Assembly: GCF_900454865.1 (NCBI RefSeq)
Contig: NZ_UGTV01000015.1
Coordinates: forward strand, 1,676,001-1,740,000
Length of the DNA stretch: 64,000 nucleotides
From: Pasteurella canis
GTDB taxonomy: Bacteria; Pseudomonadota; Gammaproteobacteria; Enterobacterales; Pasteurellaceae
Direction of reading: 5' to 3'
The translations under genes and the position numbers were made by a program. Of this stretch, positions 56,701-64,000 are shown in pieces (the first letter of the stretch is position 1; each line of letters begins with the position of its first letter). Below the pieces are notes generated by a model. That model did not search any database. It was not told the origin of the DNA and saw nothing but the letters and a program-made list of their open reading frames with translations.

Positions 56701-56967
56701 CTTATGAAACGCCTGATTTGCTTCCACCAAATCTCGGCTTTCTACCTGCTTCAGTTTTGCCAACACTTGCTCCACACAATCCACAGGTAAATGCGAATTT
56801 AGCAAAGCAAATTGCTTGTGAAAAATAGGCTCTAAAATCACCGCATTTAATTGATGACGCTGCGGATTGCTCCCTTCACTTAATAACTCCTTGCCGTGAA
56901 AAGTTTGCCAGCCTGCCTCTCTAAACCAATCAAGTGCCGCCTGTTCAAGGGTGTTTTCGTCGATCAT
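53794..56967 (-). CDS. hsdR: Type I restriction enzyme HsdR (endonuclease/translocase subunit)
   Basis: The 1057-residue subunit has the PD-(D/E)xK nuclease (Asp140, Glu154, Lys156 in ILELKSP), Walker A with QGSGKS around residue 318, DEAHRSQYG near 422, GFTGTPIE and other superfamily 2 motifs, and a helical C-terminal part. It translocates and cleaves foreign DNA with HsdM2S. The segment 1001-1046 (starting VDWQVRESVRA) is the extreme C-terminal module and is echoed in the FRG-domain protein encoded 19 nt upstream. Confidence 0.96.
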   Translation of the reverse strand: MIDENTLEQAALDWFREAGWQTFHGKELLSEGSNPQRHQLNAVILEPIFHKQFALLNSHLPVDCVEQVLAKLKQVESRDLVEANQAFHKLLIHGVPVTYKQGEEVCFETAFLVDFAHPEKNAFWAVNQFEVRGLHLRRPDIVCFINGLPIAILELKSPTDEKTDVWNAFHQLQTYKNDLFDLLMFNGALAISDGVVAKVGSLTADEERFMPWRTVNNENDKPIVEWQLETLIRGFFRPDLFTDYLRFFILFEKDEKNRLIKKQAGYHQFHAVREAVKATVIASRQIADDKVQEPRASYGREVQAGSKKAGVVWHTQGSGKSISMCCYAGKLLQQPEMGNPTLIVVTDRNDLDGQLFKQFSLAKDLLKQEPVQAESREQLRELLARREVGGVIFTTVQKFALQEDEQSHPLLNARHNIVVISDEAHRSQYGLKAKLNAKGLFQFGYAKHMRDALRNATFIGFTGTPIETEDKDTRAVFGDYVSIYDIQDAIDDGATVPIYYESRLARLDINRAEIEELAQQFDDIVEEEEQTEAERIKGEFTRLEKLVGAQPRLQQIAKDLIAHFEKRQESQEGKAMIVAMSREICVHLYNEIVALKPEWHSEDPAKGAIKIVMTGSAADNALLQPHIYNKQVKQDLEKRFKNPDDPLKLVIVRDMWLTGFDAPCCHTMYVDKPMRGHNLMQAIARVNRVFKDKPGGLVVDYIGIANELKQALHTYTNAKGRGKPTIDTEEAFHVLLEKMDAISGMFATPLEGKALDISQFETKAMSLLPKAANHILGLDEGKKRFADLVLAATKAYALCATLEQAKAYQSKLAFYSAVKAMMSKEQISDGKLRKKQQDHVLKQILDNSLIADGVDDIFSLCGLDKPNIGLLSDEFLEDVRQMEHKNLAVELLEKLLQDNIQSRGSRNLIQERKYLERLEATLTKYHNRGIETAKVIEELIQMAKEFQEAFKRAEDLGLNNDEIAFYDALANNESAVRELGDQILKAIALELVKQLRYSVTVDWQVRESVRARLRILVRRILQKYKYPPDKADEAIDLVLEQAETLSYEWSEKHERVA

Positions 56968-56986
56968 TTTACTCCCTGTTAGAGTT

Positions 56987-58249
56987 TTATCTTATTGTTC
57001 GTGAAATACTATTCTTAGCTAATTCCATGAGTTGGTTTATAACTACATCCCAATATGCTTCAGGGTATGAGTGTTTTCTTAACAGTCCCCTCAATGACAT
57101 TTTAATTTCTGCTTGAATATTATCTCTTGTATCCCAGTCATCAATAGATGTTTTGTTTAATAATGTTTGCTCTATTTTTTCCGATAAGAAACCAATTTCC
57201 ACTTGACCTTTATAATTATCCCTAAGTATTTCTAGAATTCTTTTTCTTAAATCGGAATTTTTTACTGTTAAGTCTATCGTTTCGGGTTTGTCATTATCAT
57301 TATCAGTTTTTTGATATTCATATTTATTTTCAAACTTTATTCTACTCCTTTCAGACTGTTTTTGTGCAAATTCACTAATAAATACATTACTATGTTCTGC
57401 CGCACCTAATAAGTCTGGAAATAAACTAGCATGATGTACATTCATTCTACGTAAAAATTTTACACAATTTTTTTGTTCTATATTTTTAATATAAACTTTA
57501 CAAATATATTTAGCTAACTCACTAGCCTCAGCCTCCTCATTCCCTGCGAGACTTGTTAATTCATTGTCAGAATCATTTGAAAATAAAGCATCTACTAGCT
57601 TATTTTCAATAGTTGAATCATAAGGTGAAAAAGTGAAAAGACCTGCTTGAGCAACCAATCGACCATGGTCATCTTTTTTAGGTTCAAATAATTTTATATC
57701 AGGACACTTATTCTCATCTGCAATGAATGTCTTATTTAAAATATAAACTGCTCTATATGGGTTTTCATTGTTGTCATCCTCTGGATCCTCTTTTGAAAAG
57801 GCAAAAAATAATGCTACATACGGAGAATATGTCCAATCTAACAATGGAGTCATTAATCCATGATGCTGTCCAATTGACCATAATTCATTAATTTCATTTT
57901 CATCTTCATCATATAATAAAGAATGGTCTTCTACTCTTCCTCTAATTGTTTTCTGAAAAAATGAAATTTGTTGCTTAGCTAATTCTTCATTCACCATTCT
58001 ATTGGCAGCCACTCGGGCTAATGTTGGTGATAGACTCCAGTTATAACGGCGATGCCCTCTAAATACTAACTCCACATCTGGTTGATTAAAAAAGGGATGT
58101 TCTAATAAACTGGAAAATTTGTTCCAATGTTCTATTCGAGTAACAGGTATCCTACCACTAATCTTGTCTGCCAAAATAATAAAACTCTTCTTTGGTTGTT
58201 TTTCATCCCAAAAAGGAATGTTTTTAAAATTATAAACATTATTTTCCAT
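56987..58249 (-). CDS. FRG-domain protein inserted in the type I restriction operon, with an HsdR-like C-terminal segment
   Basis: The 420-residue protein has an FRG domain: FRG at residues 63-65, GQHHG at 127-131, LLDWT at 136-140 and SPYVALFFAF at 142-151. The middle is charged and of no clear family. Residues 370-416 (DDWDTRDNIQAEIKMSLRG...) align without gaps to HsdR 1001-1046 with 13 identities of 46, including W, two R, K and the YP pair. The gene is visibly more AT-rich than hsdM and hsdR. It sits between hsdS and hsdR on the same strand, the position used by PrrC-type anticodon nucleases in other type I loci. Biochemical function of FRG domains is not established. Confidence 0.88.
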   Translation of the reverse strand: MENNVYNFKNIPFWDEKQPKKSFIILADKISGRIPVTRIEHWNKFSSLLEHPFFNQPDVELVFRGHRRYNWSLSPTLARVAANRMVNEELAKQQISFFQKTIRGRVEDHSLLYDEDENEINELWSIGQHHGLMTPLLDWTYSPYVALFFAFSKEDPEDDNNENPYRAVYILNKTFIADENKCPDIKLFEPKKDDHGRLVAQAGLFTFSPYDSTIENKLVDALFSNDSDNELTSLAGNEEAEASELAKYICKVYIKNIEQKNCVKFLRRMNVHHASLFPDLLGAAEHSNVFISEFAQKQSERSRIKFENKYEYQKTDNDNDKPETIDLTVKNSDLRKRILEILRDNYKGQVEIGFLSEKIEQTLLNKTSIDDWDTRDNIQAEIKMSLRGLLRKHSYPEAYWDVVINQLMELAKNSISRTIR

Positions 58250-58337
58250 AAATATCTAAGTCTCCTGAAATCAACTTCGGCAATAAACTACCCACAATAT
58301 TTATTAAAAAATAATTTTATTGAGAGTGAGTGTGCAG

Positions 58338-58398
58338 GATGGGCTTTAGCCCATCATTGCCCCATTGTTTCTATTGATTGATGGGGCTGAAGCCCATC
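58338..58398. repeat. REP-like palindromic element (61 bp) between hsdS and the FRG gene
   Basis: Two hairpins, GATGGGCT-TT-AGCCCATC and GGGGCT-GA-AGCCCATC, border a central CCCCAT...ATGGGG pairing, so the 61-bp unit is palindromic as a whole. It differs in sequence from the element at 44859 but has the same length and two-arm design. It lies in the 156-nt gap between hsdS and the FRG gene. Confidence 0.7.
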
Positions 58399-58405
58399 TC
58401 ATCTT

Positions 58406-59788
58406 TTAACTATTTAATTCTCCCGAAAGCAACTTTGGTAATAAAGTATCTCTAGTCATTTTTAGCTTTAAAAGTTCTTTATGATTAGCAATCCATTTCT
58501 TATATAAATGAGAAACTGTAGACTGGTATAAATAGATCAAATCTCTAATAGGCAGCATAATAGCAACTTGTTCAATCCCACTTGAGCTAATATTAGCTTG
58601 AGCACTTCCTTGAGCACTTCCGATAATTTTCTCTGAAACATCAGATCTTCTAATTAAATTATAGGTATACCAGCAAGGTATATTTTTGAATAATTTGGAC
58701 TCAAACTTTGCGACTCGTTGATTTACAAAAGCACATCTTCCATCAGATACATATATACCTATTTTTCCTACAGTAGCACCTGTCATTGCCATCAAAAAAT
58801 CACCATCTGAAAGTTTAAATTTAGAAGCTACATTTGCAACCAGATCATTAATACATTGGCAATCTTCTAGAATAATATTTCCTGTTGAAGTAATATTTTT
58901 AATTTTTATTACAGGATTTCCTTTTTGTTCAAACTGGCTACTTTTGAATGCATATCCACCTTTTGCAGTTGCTATGTCGCCAATACATCCAATCCCCCAC
59001 CCCTTCGGCACTTCTCCCAACTCACTTTCCACCATTTCGCTTGGGAAAAGTGCGGCTGTTTTTTCGAGGGTTTTGTAAGCCTCAAGATTTGTTTGTTGCA
59101 TTTGAGAGAGTTCGGCGTCGGTTTTGCCAGAAATCACTTGCATGGCGGCACGTTCGGCGTCGGCGTGGGTGCCACCGTTGGTGAGAATATCAATTTTGGC
59201 TTTAACGGGGTCGAAATCCACAAACCAACTTTTAAAAATCGCTTGGGCGATTTGTTCTAGGGTTTGGTTGATTTGGGTGTTGAGTTGGATTTTGTTATCT
59301 AAAGCTTTTAATTGTCCAGAAATAAATTCTTGTTCACTAAAACTTGGAATTTTTAATGTTAATTTTCTTAATTCACTTTGTTTAATCCCTTTTACAGTAG
59401 ATCCAGATGAACGGGCTTCTAATTGTTCCTGAATGTTTTTACTTTGTAATAAATAAAGTAAAAAATCATTCTGTAAAATTTTATCTTTACCTCTTAAAGT
59501 TACTATTCTTTGTGCTAAAGCGACTTTCTCATCTTTTAATTGAGCAACTTCACCTAAAGGAGCCTCTGTAGTCAAAACAATATCACCAATTTTTGGAAGA
59601 CCTCTACTCATCCAACTCTCATAGTCTTCAACAGCAATAAATTCAGTTGCTTGCTCTAAACGACCATTTTTCACAACTTTTGCCGTAATTAAAGGAATTC
59701 CAAATCCTGTTTTAGTTGGAGTTTTTCCTCTATAATCAATTAAGGCATCTAAAACTTCTTCCAGCTTATATTCTTTCCAACTACTCAT
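58406..59788 (-). CDS. hsdS: Type I restriction specificity subunit HsdS
   Basis: HsdS (460 residues) sets the bipartite DNA target. Two target-recognition domains (about 1-165 and 265-415) are separated by a conserved helical spacer (GQLKALDNKIQLNTQINQTLEQIAQAIFKSWFVDFDPVKAKI) and closed by a second helical region (KLKMTRDTLLPKLLSGELN). Both recognition domains are AT-rich, whereas the central spacer is GC-richer and resembles hsdM in composition, as expected if the recognition domains are exchanged by recombination. It overlaps hsdM by 8 nt. Confidence 0.94.
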   Translation of the reverse strand: MSSWKEYKLEEVLDALIDYRGKTPTKTGFGIPLITAKVVKNGRLEQATEFIAVEDYESWMSRGLPKIGDIVLTTEAPLGEVAQLKDEKVALAQRIVTLRGKDKILQNDFLLYLLQSKNIQEQLEARSSGSTVKGIKQSELRKLTLKIPSFSEQEFISGQLKALDNKIQLNTQINQTLEQIAQAIFKSWFVDFDPVKAKIDILTNGGTHADAERAAMQVISGKTDAELSQMQQTNLEAYKTLEKTAALFPSEMVESELGEVPKGWGIGCIGDIATAKGGYAFKSSQFEQKGNPVIKIKNITSTGNIILEDCQCINDLVANVASKFKLSDGDFLMAMTGATVGKIGIYVSDGRCAFVNQRVAKFESKLFKNIPCWYTYNLIRRSDVSEKIIGSAQGSAQANISSSGIEQVAIMLPIRDLIYLYQSTVSHLYKKWIANHKELLKLKMTRDTLLPKLLSGELNS

Positions 59789-61487
59789 ACCCCAACCCCG
59801 CTAAATTCTTTTTAATCTCGGCATTTAAACGTTCGCCTTCTGCTATTTGTTGGTGTAAAAGAGCGGTAAGTTTTTGCATTTTTTCTGCAAAAGGTTCTCC
59901 GTCATCCTCTTGTGCTATGGCACCCACATAACGCCCCGGGGTTAAGATGTAGTCGTGTTTTTGAATATCGGCAAGCTTGGCGGAATAGCAAAAGCCTGCT
60001 TCATCTTGGTAATCGTCACCATATTGCCAGTTGTGGAAGGTTTGCACGATTTTTTGAGTGTCGTCCTCAGTGAAATCACGCAACACACGGTCTTTCATAT
60101 AGCCCAATTGACGGGCGTCGATAAATAACACTTCGCCACTGCGATTACGTTTTTTCTTATCAAAGGACACACCGTTCTTTTTGTCTTTGCTCAGAAACCA
60201 GATACAAGCGGGGATTTGGGTATTGGTAAACAATTGTCCCGGTAAGGCGACCATACATTCCACCACATCTTCCTCAATCAGGCTTTTGCGAATTTCCCCT
60301 TCACCGCCTGTGTTGCTACTCATACTGCCGTTTGCCAATAACAATGCCATGGAACCCGTTGGAGCAAGGTGGTAGAGCATGTGCTGCATCCAAGCAAAGT
60401 TAGCATTGCCTTCAGGCGGTGTGCCATATTGCCAGCGAGCATCATTTTCTAAACTTTTATGCCACCATTCTTTTAAGTTAAAAGGTGGATTTGCCATCAC
60501 AAAATCCGCACGCAAATCAGGATGTTGATCTTCCGTGAAACTGTCGGCGTGTTTTTTGCCAAAATTAAAATCAATACCGCGAATCGCCATATTCATGGCG
60601 GCGAGTTTCCATGTGGTGGGGTTGGCTTCTTGCCCATAAATGGAAATCCGGCGGCGTTGTTCGTCGCTCGCGTAATGTTTTTCTTGGGCGTGGTTTTCAA
60701 TAAATTTATCATTAGACACAAAAAATCCCCCACTGCCCATGGCAGGGTCGAACACGCGCCCTTGATAAGGTTGTAACATTTCCACAATCAGGCTGACGAT
60801 GCTTTTCGGGGTGTAATATTGCCCACCTTGTTTGCCTTCGGCGAGGGCAAATTGACCGAGGAAATACTCATAAACATGCCCTAAAATATCTTTGCTTTTT
60901 AAATTGAGTTTTTCGCCTTGATATTCAGGATTGGCAAAAGAGGTGTCTGAAAATAAGCTAATTAGATCAATTAAGCGATGATCTTCCACTTGATATTGAC
61001 TAATGCGAGAGAGGATATTTTTGAGTTTTGGGTTGCTTTTTTCAATGGTCTCTAAGGCAAGATCCACCAACCAAGAGACGTTACGCATTTTCACGTCTTC
61101 GCCTTTTTGATTTTGCCATAACACAGCACCTACGGGCGTGGTGGCTTTGGCTTTTAAGGTATCCCAACGGGCTTCTTTTGGCACCCAAAATACGTTTTCT
61201 TCGGTGTAATAATCTAATTGTTCAAGCTCGTTTGCTAGGGCTTGTTGGTATTCGTCCTCACTGTCGTAAAAACTGGGATCAAGATAATAGAGATGGTCAG
61301 GATCGGTCAATTGTTGTTGAATACTTTGTTGGCGGGCTAAAAAGGCATCGGAGACATATTTGAGGAAAATTAAACTTAAAATGACGTGTTTATAATTGGC
61401 GGCGTCCATATTAGAGCGAAGTTTATCGGCGGATTTCCATAATTTGGCGTCAAGCTCATTTAAATATTGTTGTTCAAGATGATTCAT
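59781..61487 (-). CDS. hsdM: Type I modification methyltransferase HsdM
   Basis: The 568-residue N6-adenine methyltransferase has an N-terminal helical domain (LEQQYLNELDAKLWKSADKL), the SAM-binding motif DPAMGSGGFF near residue 249 and the catalytic NPPF near 332. It methylates the target with HsdS and recruits HsdR for cleavage. It is the first gene of the operon, preceded by a promoter at 61532-61559. It overlaps hsdS, so the two subunits are translationally coupled. Confidence 0.96.
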   Translation of the reverse strand: MNHLEQQYLNELDAKLWKSADKLRSNMDAANYKHVILSLIFLKYVSDAFLARQQSIQQQLTDPDHLYYLDPSFYDSEDEYQQALANELEQLDYYTEENVFWVPKEARWDTLKAKATTPVGAVLWQNQKGEDVKMRNVSWLVDLALETIEKSNPKLKNILSRISQYQVEDHRLIDLISLFSDTSFANPEYQGEKLNLKSKDILGHVYEYFLGQFALAEGKQGGQYYTPKSIVSLIVEMLQPYQGRVFDPAMGSGGFFVSNDKFIENHAQEKHYASDEQRRRISIYGQEANPTTWKLAAMNMAIRGIDFNFGKKHADSFTEDQHPDLRADFVMANPPFNLKEWWHKSLENDARWQYGTPPEGNANFAWMQHMLYHLAPTGSMALLLANGSMSSNTGGEGEIRKSLIEEDVVECMVALPGQLFTNTQIPACIWFLSKDKKNGVSFDKKKRNRSGEVLFIDARQLGYMKDRVLRDFTEDDTQKIVQTFHNWQYGDDYQDEAGFCYSAKLADIQKHDYILTPGRYVGAIAQEDDGEPFAEKMQKLTALLHQQIAEGERLNAEIKKNLAGLGYE

Positions 61488-61531
61488 TTTTATTATCCAT
61501 GCTGAATTGTGTGAAAGAAATTATCTTTGGC

Positions 61532-61559
61532 ATTATAGGCTATTCTTAGTCTGTCTCAA
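61532..61559 (-). promoter_or_regulatory. Promoter of the hsd operon
   Basis: The minus strand has -35 TTGAGA (rc at 61554-61559), a 16-bp spacer and a perfect -10 TATAAT (rc at 61532-61537), about 45 nt upstream of hsdM. Confidence 0.75.
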
Positions 61560-61596
61560 AACCAAGGAAATTATTTAGTTTTCATTTTGTTAAAAC

Positions 61597-61629
61597 AAAA
61601 AAACACAAGCTGTCACTTGTGCTTTTTTA
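61597..61629 (-). terminator. Terminator after gabD (bidirectional)
   Basis: CACAAG (61604-61609) and CTTGTG (61616-61621) form the stem, with A-run and T-run on either side. It separates gabD from the hsd promoter. Confidence 0.82.
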
Positions 61630-61641
61630 TTCAATTCAAAT

Positions 61642-63087
61642 TTACACTTTCAAACAAAGGTATTTCATTTCCAGAAATTCTTCGATACCGTAGCGGGAGC
61701 CTTCGCGACCTAATCCTGATTCTTTGACACCACCAAAAGGCGCCATTTCATTGCTGATTAAACCTTCGTTAATGCCGACAATACCGTACTCTAATGCTTC
61801 TGATACGCGCCAGATGCGAGAAATATCTTGTGTATAAAGATAAGAAGCCAAACCAAACTCGGTATCATTTGCCATCTCGATCACTTGCTCTTCAGTATCA
61901 AATTTAAACACTGGCGCAAGTGGGGCGAAGGTTTCATCCCTAGCAACTAACATAGATTGAGTCACATCGCGCAATACAGTTGGTTCAAAGAAAGTGCCAC
62001 CTAACGCATGTGGTTTACCACCCACCACTAAATTTGCACCTTTAGATGTCGCATCATCAATATGTTCTTGAATTTTTTTGACCGCACTTTCACTGATTAA
62101 TGGTCCAATATTCACACCAGCTTCATTGGCACTGCCCACTTTAAAGGCGGCTACTTTAGTACTGAATTTTTCCACAAAATGTTCATATATTCCTGCCTGT
62201 ACATAAATACGGTTAGTACAAACACAGGTTTGTCCGCTGTTACGGAATTTTGACGCCAGAATGCCTTCAATCGCATTATCTAAATCTGCATCATCAAATA
62301 CAATCGAAGGCGCATTACCGCCAAGTTCAAGCGAAAGTTTTTTTACTGTATTCGCTGATTGTGCCATTAAAATTTTGCCCACACGGGTTGAGCCAGTGAA
62401 AGTTACTTTACGCACAATTGGATTTTCAGTGAGTTCTTTACCTACCTCAATCGCATTAGTTGAAGTAATCACATTGAACAGCCCAGCTGGCAAACCTGCT
62501 TGATGCGCTAATTCGGCTAAAGCTAAAGCGGACAAGGGTGTTTCTTGCGCAGGTTTTAACACTATCGCACAACCCGCTGCAAAAGCAGGTGCTGCTTTAC
62601 GGGTAATCATCGCATTAGGAAAATTCCATGGCGTAATCGCTGCCACGACACCAATTCCTTGCTTGATAACTAATAAACGATGATTGGCTTTATCTTGTGG
62701 GAGAACATCACCGTAAATGCGTTTCGCTTCTTCAGCGAACCATTCAATAAAACTGGCACCATATAAAATCTCCCCGCGACTTTCGCTGATTGGTTTGCCT
62801 TGTTCTAAACTGAGTAATTGGGCTAACTCCTCTTGGTGCTCAATTACTAAGTCATACCAGCGTCGCAAAATATTTGCGCGCTCTTTGGGTGTCACTTTTT
62901 GCCATTGTTTTTGTGCTTTTGCCGCACATTCAATCGCATACTTTGTTTCACTTGCCGTTAAGTCAGGCAACTCACAAATCACCTCATTTGTTGCAGGATT
63001 GGTGACGGAAAATGTGTTTTTATTTTTCGCCTCCACATATTCGCCGTTAATATAGGCTTTCGTTTTAAGTAGAGAAAATTGTTGCAT
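61642..63087 (-). CDS. gabD: Succinate-semialdehyde dehydrogenase (NADP+)
   Basis: The 481-residue aldehyde dehydrogenase has ITPWNFPNAMITRKAAPAFAAG, the catalytic glutamate in LSLELGGNAPSIVF, and the nucleophile cysteine in FRNSGQTCVCTNRIY. It is close to E. coli GabD along its whole length. It oxidises succinic semialdehyde to succinate. Since hpaI and hpaH precede it on the same strand, it probably handles the succinic semialdehyde released by HpaI. The ATG at 63087 has GGGAGG just upstream and is preferred over an upstream TTG. Confidence 0.94.
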   Translation of the reverse strand: MQQFSLLKTKAYINGEYVEAKNKNTFSVTNPATNEVICELPDLTASETKYAIECAAKAQKQWQKVTPKERANILRRWYDLVIEHQEELAQLLSLEQGKPISESRGEILYGASFIEWFAEEAKRIYGDVLPQDKANHRLLVIKQGIGVVAAITPWNFPNAMITRKAAPAFAAGCAIVLKPAQETPLSALALAELAHQAGLPAGLFNVITSTNAIEVGKELTENPIVRKVTFTGSTRVGKILMAQSANTVKKLSLELGGNAPSIVFDDADLDNAIEGILASKFRNSGQTCVCTNRIYVQAGIYEHFVEKFSTKVAAFKVGSANEAGVNIGPLISESAVKKIQEHIDDATSKGANLVVGGKPHALGGTFFEPTVLRDVTQSMLVARDETFAPLAPVFKFDTEEQVIEMANDTEFGLASYLYTQDISRIWRVSEALEYGIVGINEGLISNEMAPFGGVKESGLGREGSRYGIEEFLEMKYLCLKV

Positions 63088-63102
63088 CTGACCTCCCAAC
63101 AA

Positions 63103-63909
63103 TTAATAAATTTGATTCGTTGTAGATGAACTTTCCATATGGTTTGATGACTTAAACTTGTGAGCCAGTTCTTTTAATGCACGCATTAATAACGAAGTAT
63201 CTACGCCAACCGCAACAAACGTACAACCAAGTTCAAGGTAATACTTCGCCATCTTTTCATCTGCGTACAAAATACCTGCTGCTTTACCTGCTGCACACAC
63301 TGTCTTGATCGCGTTCTCAATTGCTTGCTGCACTTCAGGATGAGAAGGATTACCTAGATGCCCTAATGATGCACTAAGATCTGCAGGACCAATAAATACG
63401 CCATCTACCCCATCGACTTCGGCAATTGCTTGCAAGTTCTCTAGCCCCTTTTTATTTTCCACCTGCACCAATAAACAGATTTCATCATCTGCCTGTTGTA
63501 AATAATTTGGAATATTATTCCAACGAGAAGCTCTTGCTAATGCACTCCCCACACCGCGTACACCTTTCGGTGGATAATGAATTGCCTGCACTAACTCTCT
63601 GGCTTGTTCAGCAGTTTCTACCATCGGAATTAAGAGGGTTTGCGCTCCAATATCTAACAATTGTTTAATAAGATGTGTATGTCCAATTGCGGGACGAATA
63701 ATAGGAGTAGTCGGATAAGCTGCTACAGTCTGTAATTGGTGCAATAAGGTGCGCAACTCATTTGGTGCATGCTCTGCATCTAACAATAACCAATCAAAGC
63801 CTGCATTTGCCGCCAACTCACAAGCATAACCATCTGCTAGTCCAACCCATAAACCAATTTGTGCTTTTTTGTCTTTCAACGCTTGTTTAAACGGATTTTT
63901 TAGTTGCAT
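63103..63909 (-). CDS. hpaI: 4-hydroxy-2-oxoheptanedioate aldolase HpaI
   Basis: This class II (divalent-metal) aldolase splits 4-hydroxy-2-oxoheptanedioate into pyruvate and succinic semialdehyde, the last step of homoprotocatechuate meta-cleavage. The 268 residues contain [47 protein letters not shown] and [17 protein letters not shown], which match E. coli HpaI. I chose the ATG at 63909, giving [11 protein letters not shown], over a GTG at 63921. It is followed 15 nt later by gabD. Confidence 0.95.
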   Translation of the reverse strand: MQLKNPFKQALKDKKAQIGLWVGLADGYACELAANAGFDWLLLDAEHAPNELRTLLHQLQTVAAYPTTPIIRPAIGHTHLIKQLLDIGAQTLLIPMVETAEQARELVQAIHYPPKGVRGVGSALARASRWNNIPNYLQQADDEICLLVQVENKKGLENLQAIAEVDGVDGVFIGPADLSASLGHLGNPSHPEVQQAIENAIKTVCAAGKAAGILYADEKMAKYYLELGCTFVAVGVDTSLLMRALKELAHKFKSSNHMESSSTTNQIY

Positions 63910-63921
63910 TGTACGCCTCAC

Positions 63922-64000
63922 TTAGACAAATTGCATGGAAATACTGCCTAGCTCATGATAATCCACATGGAAGGTATCGCCTCGACGCGCAGGTACAGGA
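63922..64000 (-). CDS. hpaH: 2-oxo-hept-4-ene-1,7-dioate hydratase HpaH, C-terminal end only
   Basis: The last 25 codons before a TAA at 63922 encode PVPARRGDTFHVDYHELGSI followed by SMQFV, the C-terminus of the HpaH/HpcG hydratase family. HpaH supplies the substrate of HpaI, and the order hpaH-hpaI is that of the E. coli hpa operon. The stop lies 12 nt before the hpaI start. The remainder of the gene is beyond the window. Confidence 0.85.
   Translation of the reverse strand, partial: PVPARRGDTFHVDYHELGSISMQFV

Noticed and set aside
59047-59058. An uptake-sequence-like word in hsdS
   Set aside because: It reads GTGCGGC instead of GTGCGGT, so it misses the conserved last base of the core.

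Overview
The window is chromosomal DNA from a member of the Pasteurellaceae in the Haemophilus influenzae-type uptake clade. The core uptake word AAGTGCGGT or its complement occurs more than twenty times, both inside genes and as inverted pairs at gene ends. Base composition is AT-rich. Gene content and order (S10/spc/alpha ribosomal clusters, def-fmt-rsmB-trkA-mscL, an rrn operon beside sxy/tfoX, zwf-pgl-gnd) fit Haemophilus or a close relative. The species cannot be fixed from the sequence alone.

Layout. 1-13640: on the minus strand, the S10 operon (rpsJ to rpsQ), the spc operon (rplN to rpmJ) and the start of the alpha operon (rpsM, partial rpsK). A three-gene lipoprotein operon (CsgG-like, DUF4810-like, DUF799/GNA1162-like) is wedged between rpsQ and rplN with its own terminator. 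13788-24258: plus-strand genes for a ClC chloride/proton antiporter, DusA, AsnC (divergent from asnA), uridine phosphorylase, RimO and a 1305-residue YadA-type trimeric autotransporter. 24390-32831: a low-molecular-weight tyrosine phosphatase and a YdcH-like protein, then minus-strand slyD, a SIMPL-domain protein, rraB, mscL, trkA, a family 2 glycosyltransferase, rsmB, fmt and def. 33465-39261: a complete minus-strand rRNA operon (P1 and P2 promoters, 16S, tRNA-Ile, tRNA-Ala, 23S, 5S, terminator), with an unusual purine-rich tract beyond its terminator.

39606-50958: sxy/tfoX, nfuA, comF (detached from comA-E and carrying its own near-ideal CRP-S competence promoter), a Cof-type phosphatase, gnd, a small lipoprotein, pgl, zwf, cysQ, hslO, hslR, yrfG and nudE. 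51110-53627: an outer-membrane beta-barrel protein and pckA. 53794-61487: a type I restriction-modification operon, hsdM-hsdS-(FRG-domain gene)-hsdR. 61642-64000: gabD, hpaI and the end of hpaH, the lower part of a 4-hydroxyphenylacetate (homoprotocatechuate) degradation pathway.

The most interesting signal is in the type I operon. The FRG-domain protein between hsdS and hsdR ends in a roughly 46-residue segment that aligns without gaps to the extreme C-terminus of the adjacent HsdR. This suggests an accessory effector that uses an HsdR-type docking module to attach to, or be held by, the HsdM-HsdS core. Other leads are the class II CRP-S promoter of the orphan comF, two 61-bp REP-like palindromic elements, the lipoprotein operon at the S10/spc boundary, and the purine tract downstream of the rrn operon.
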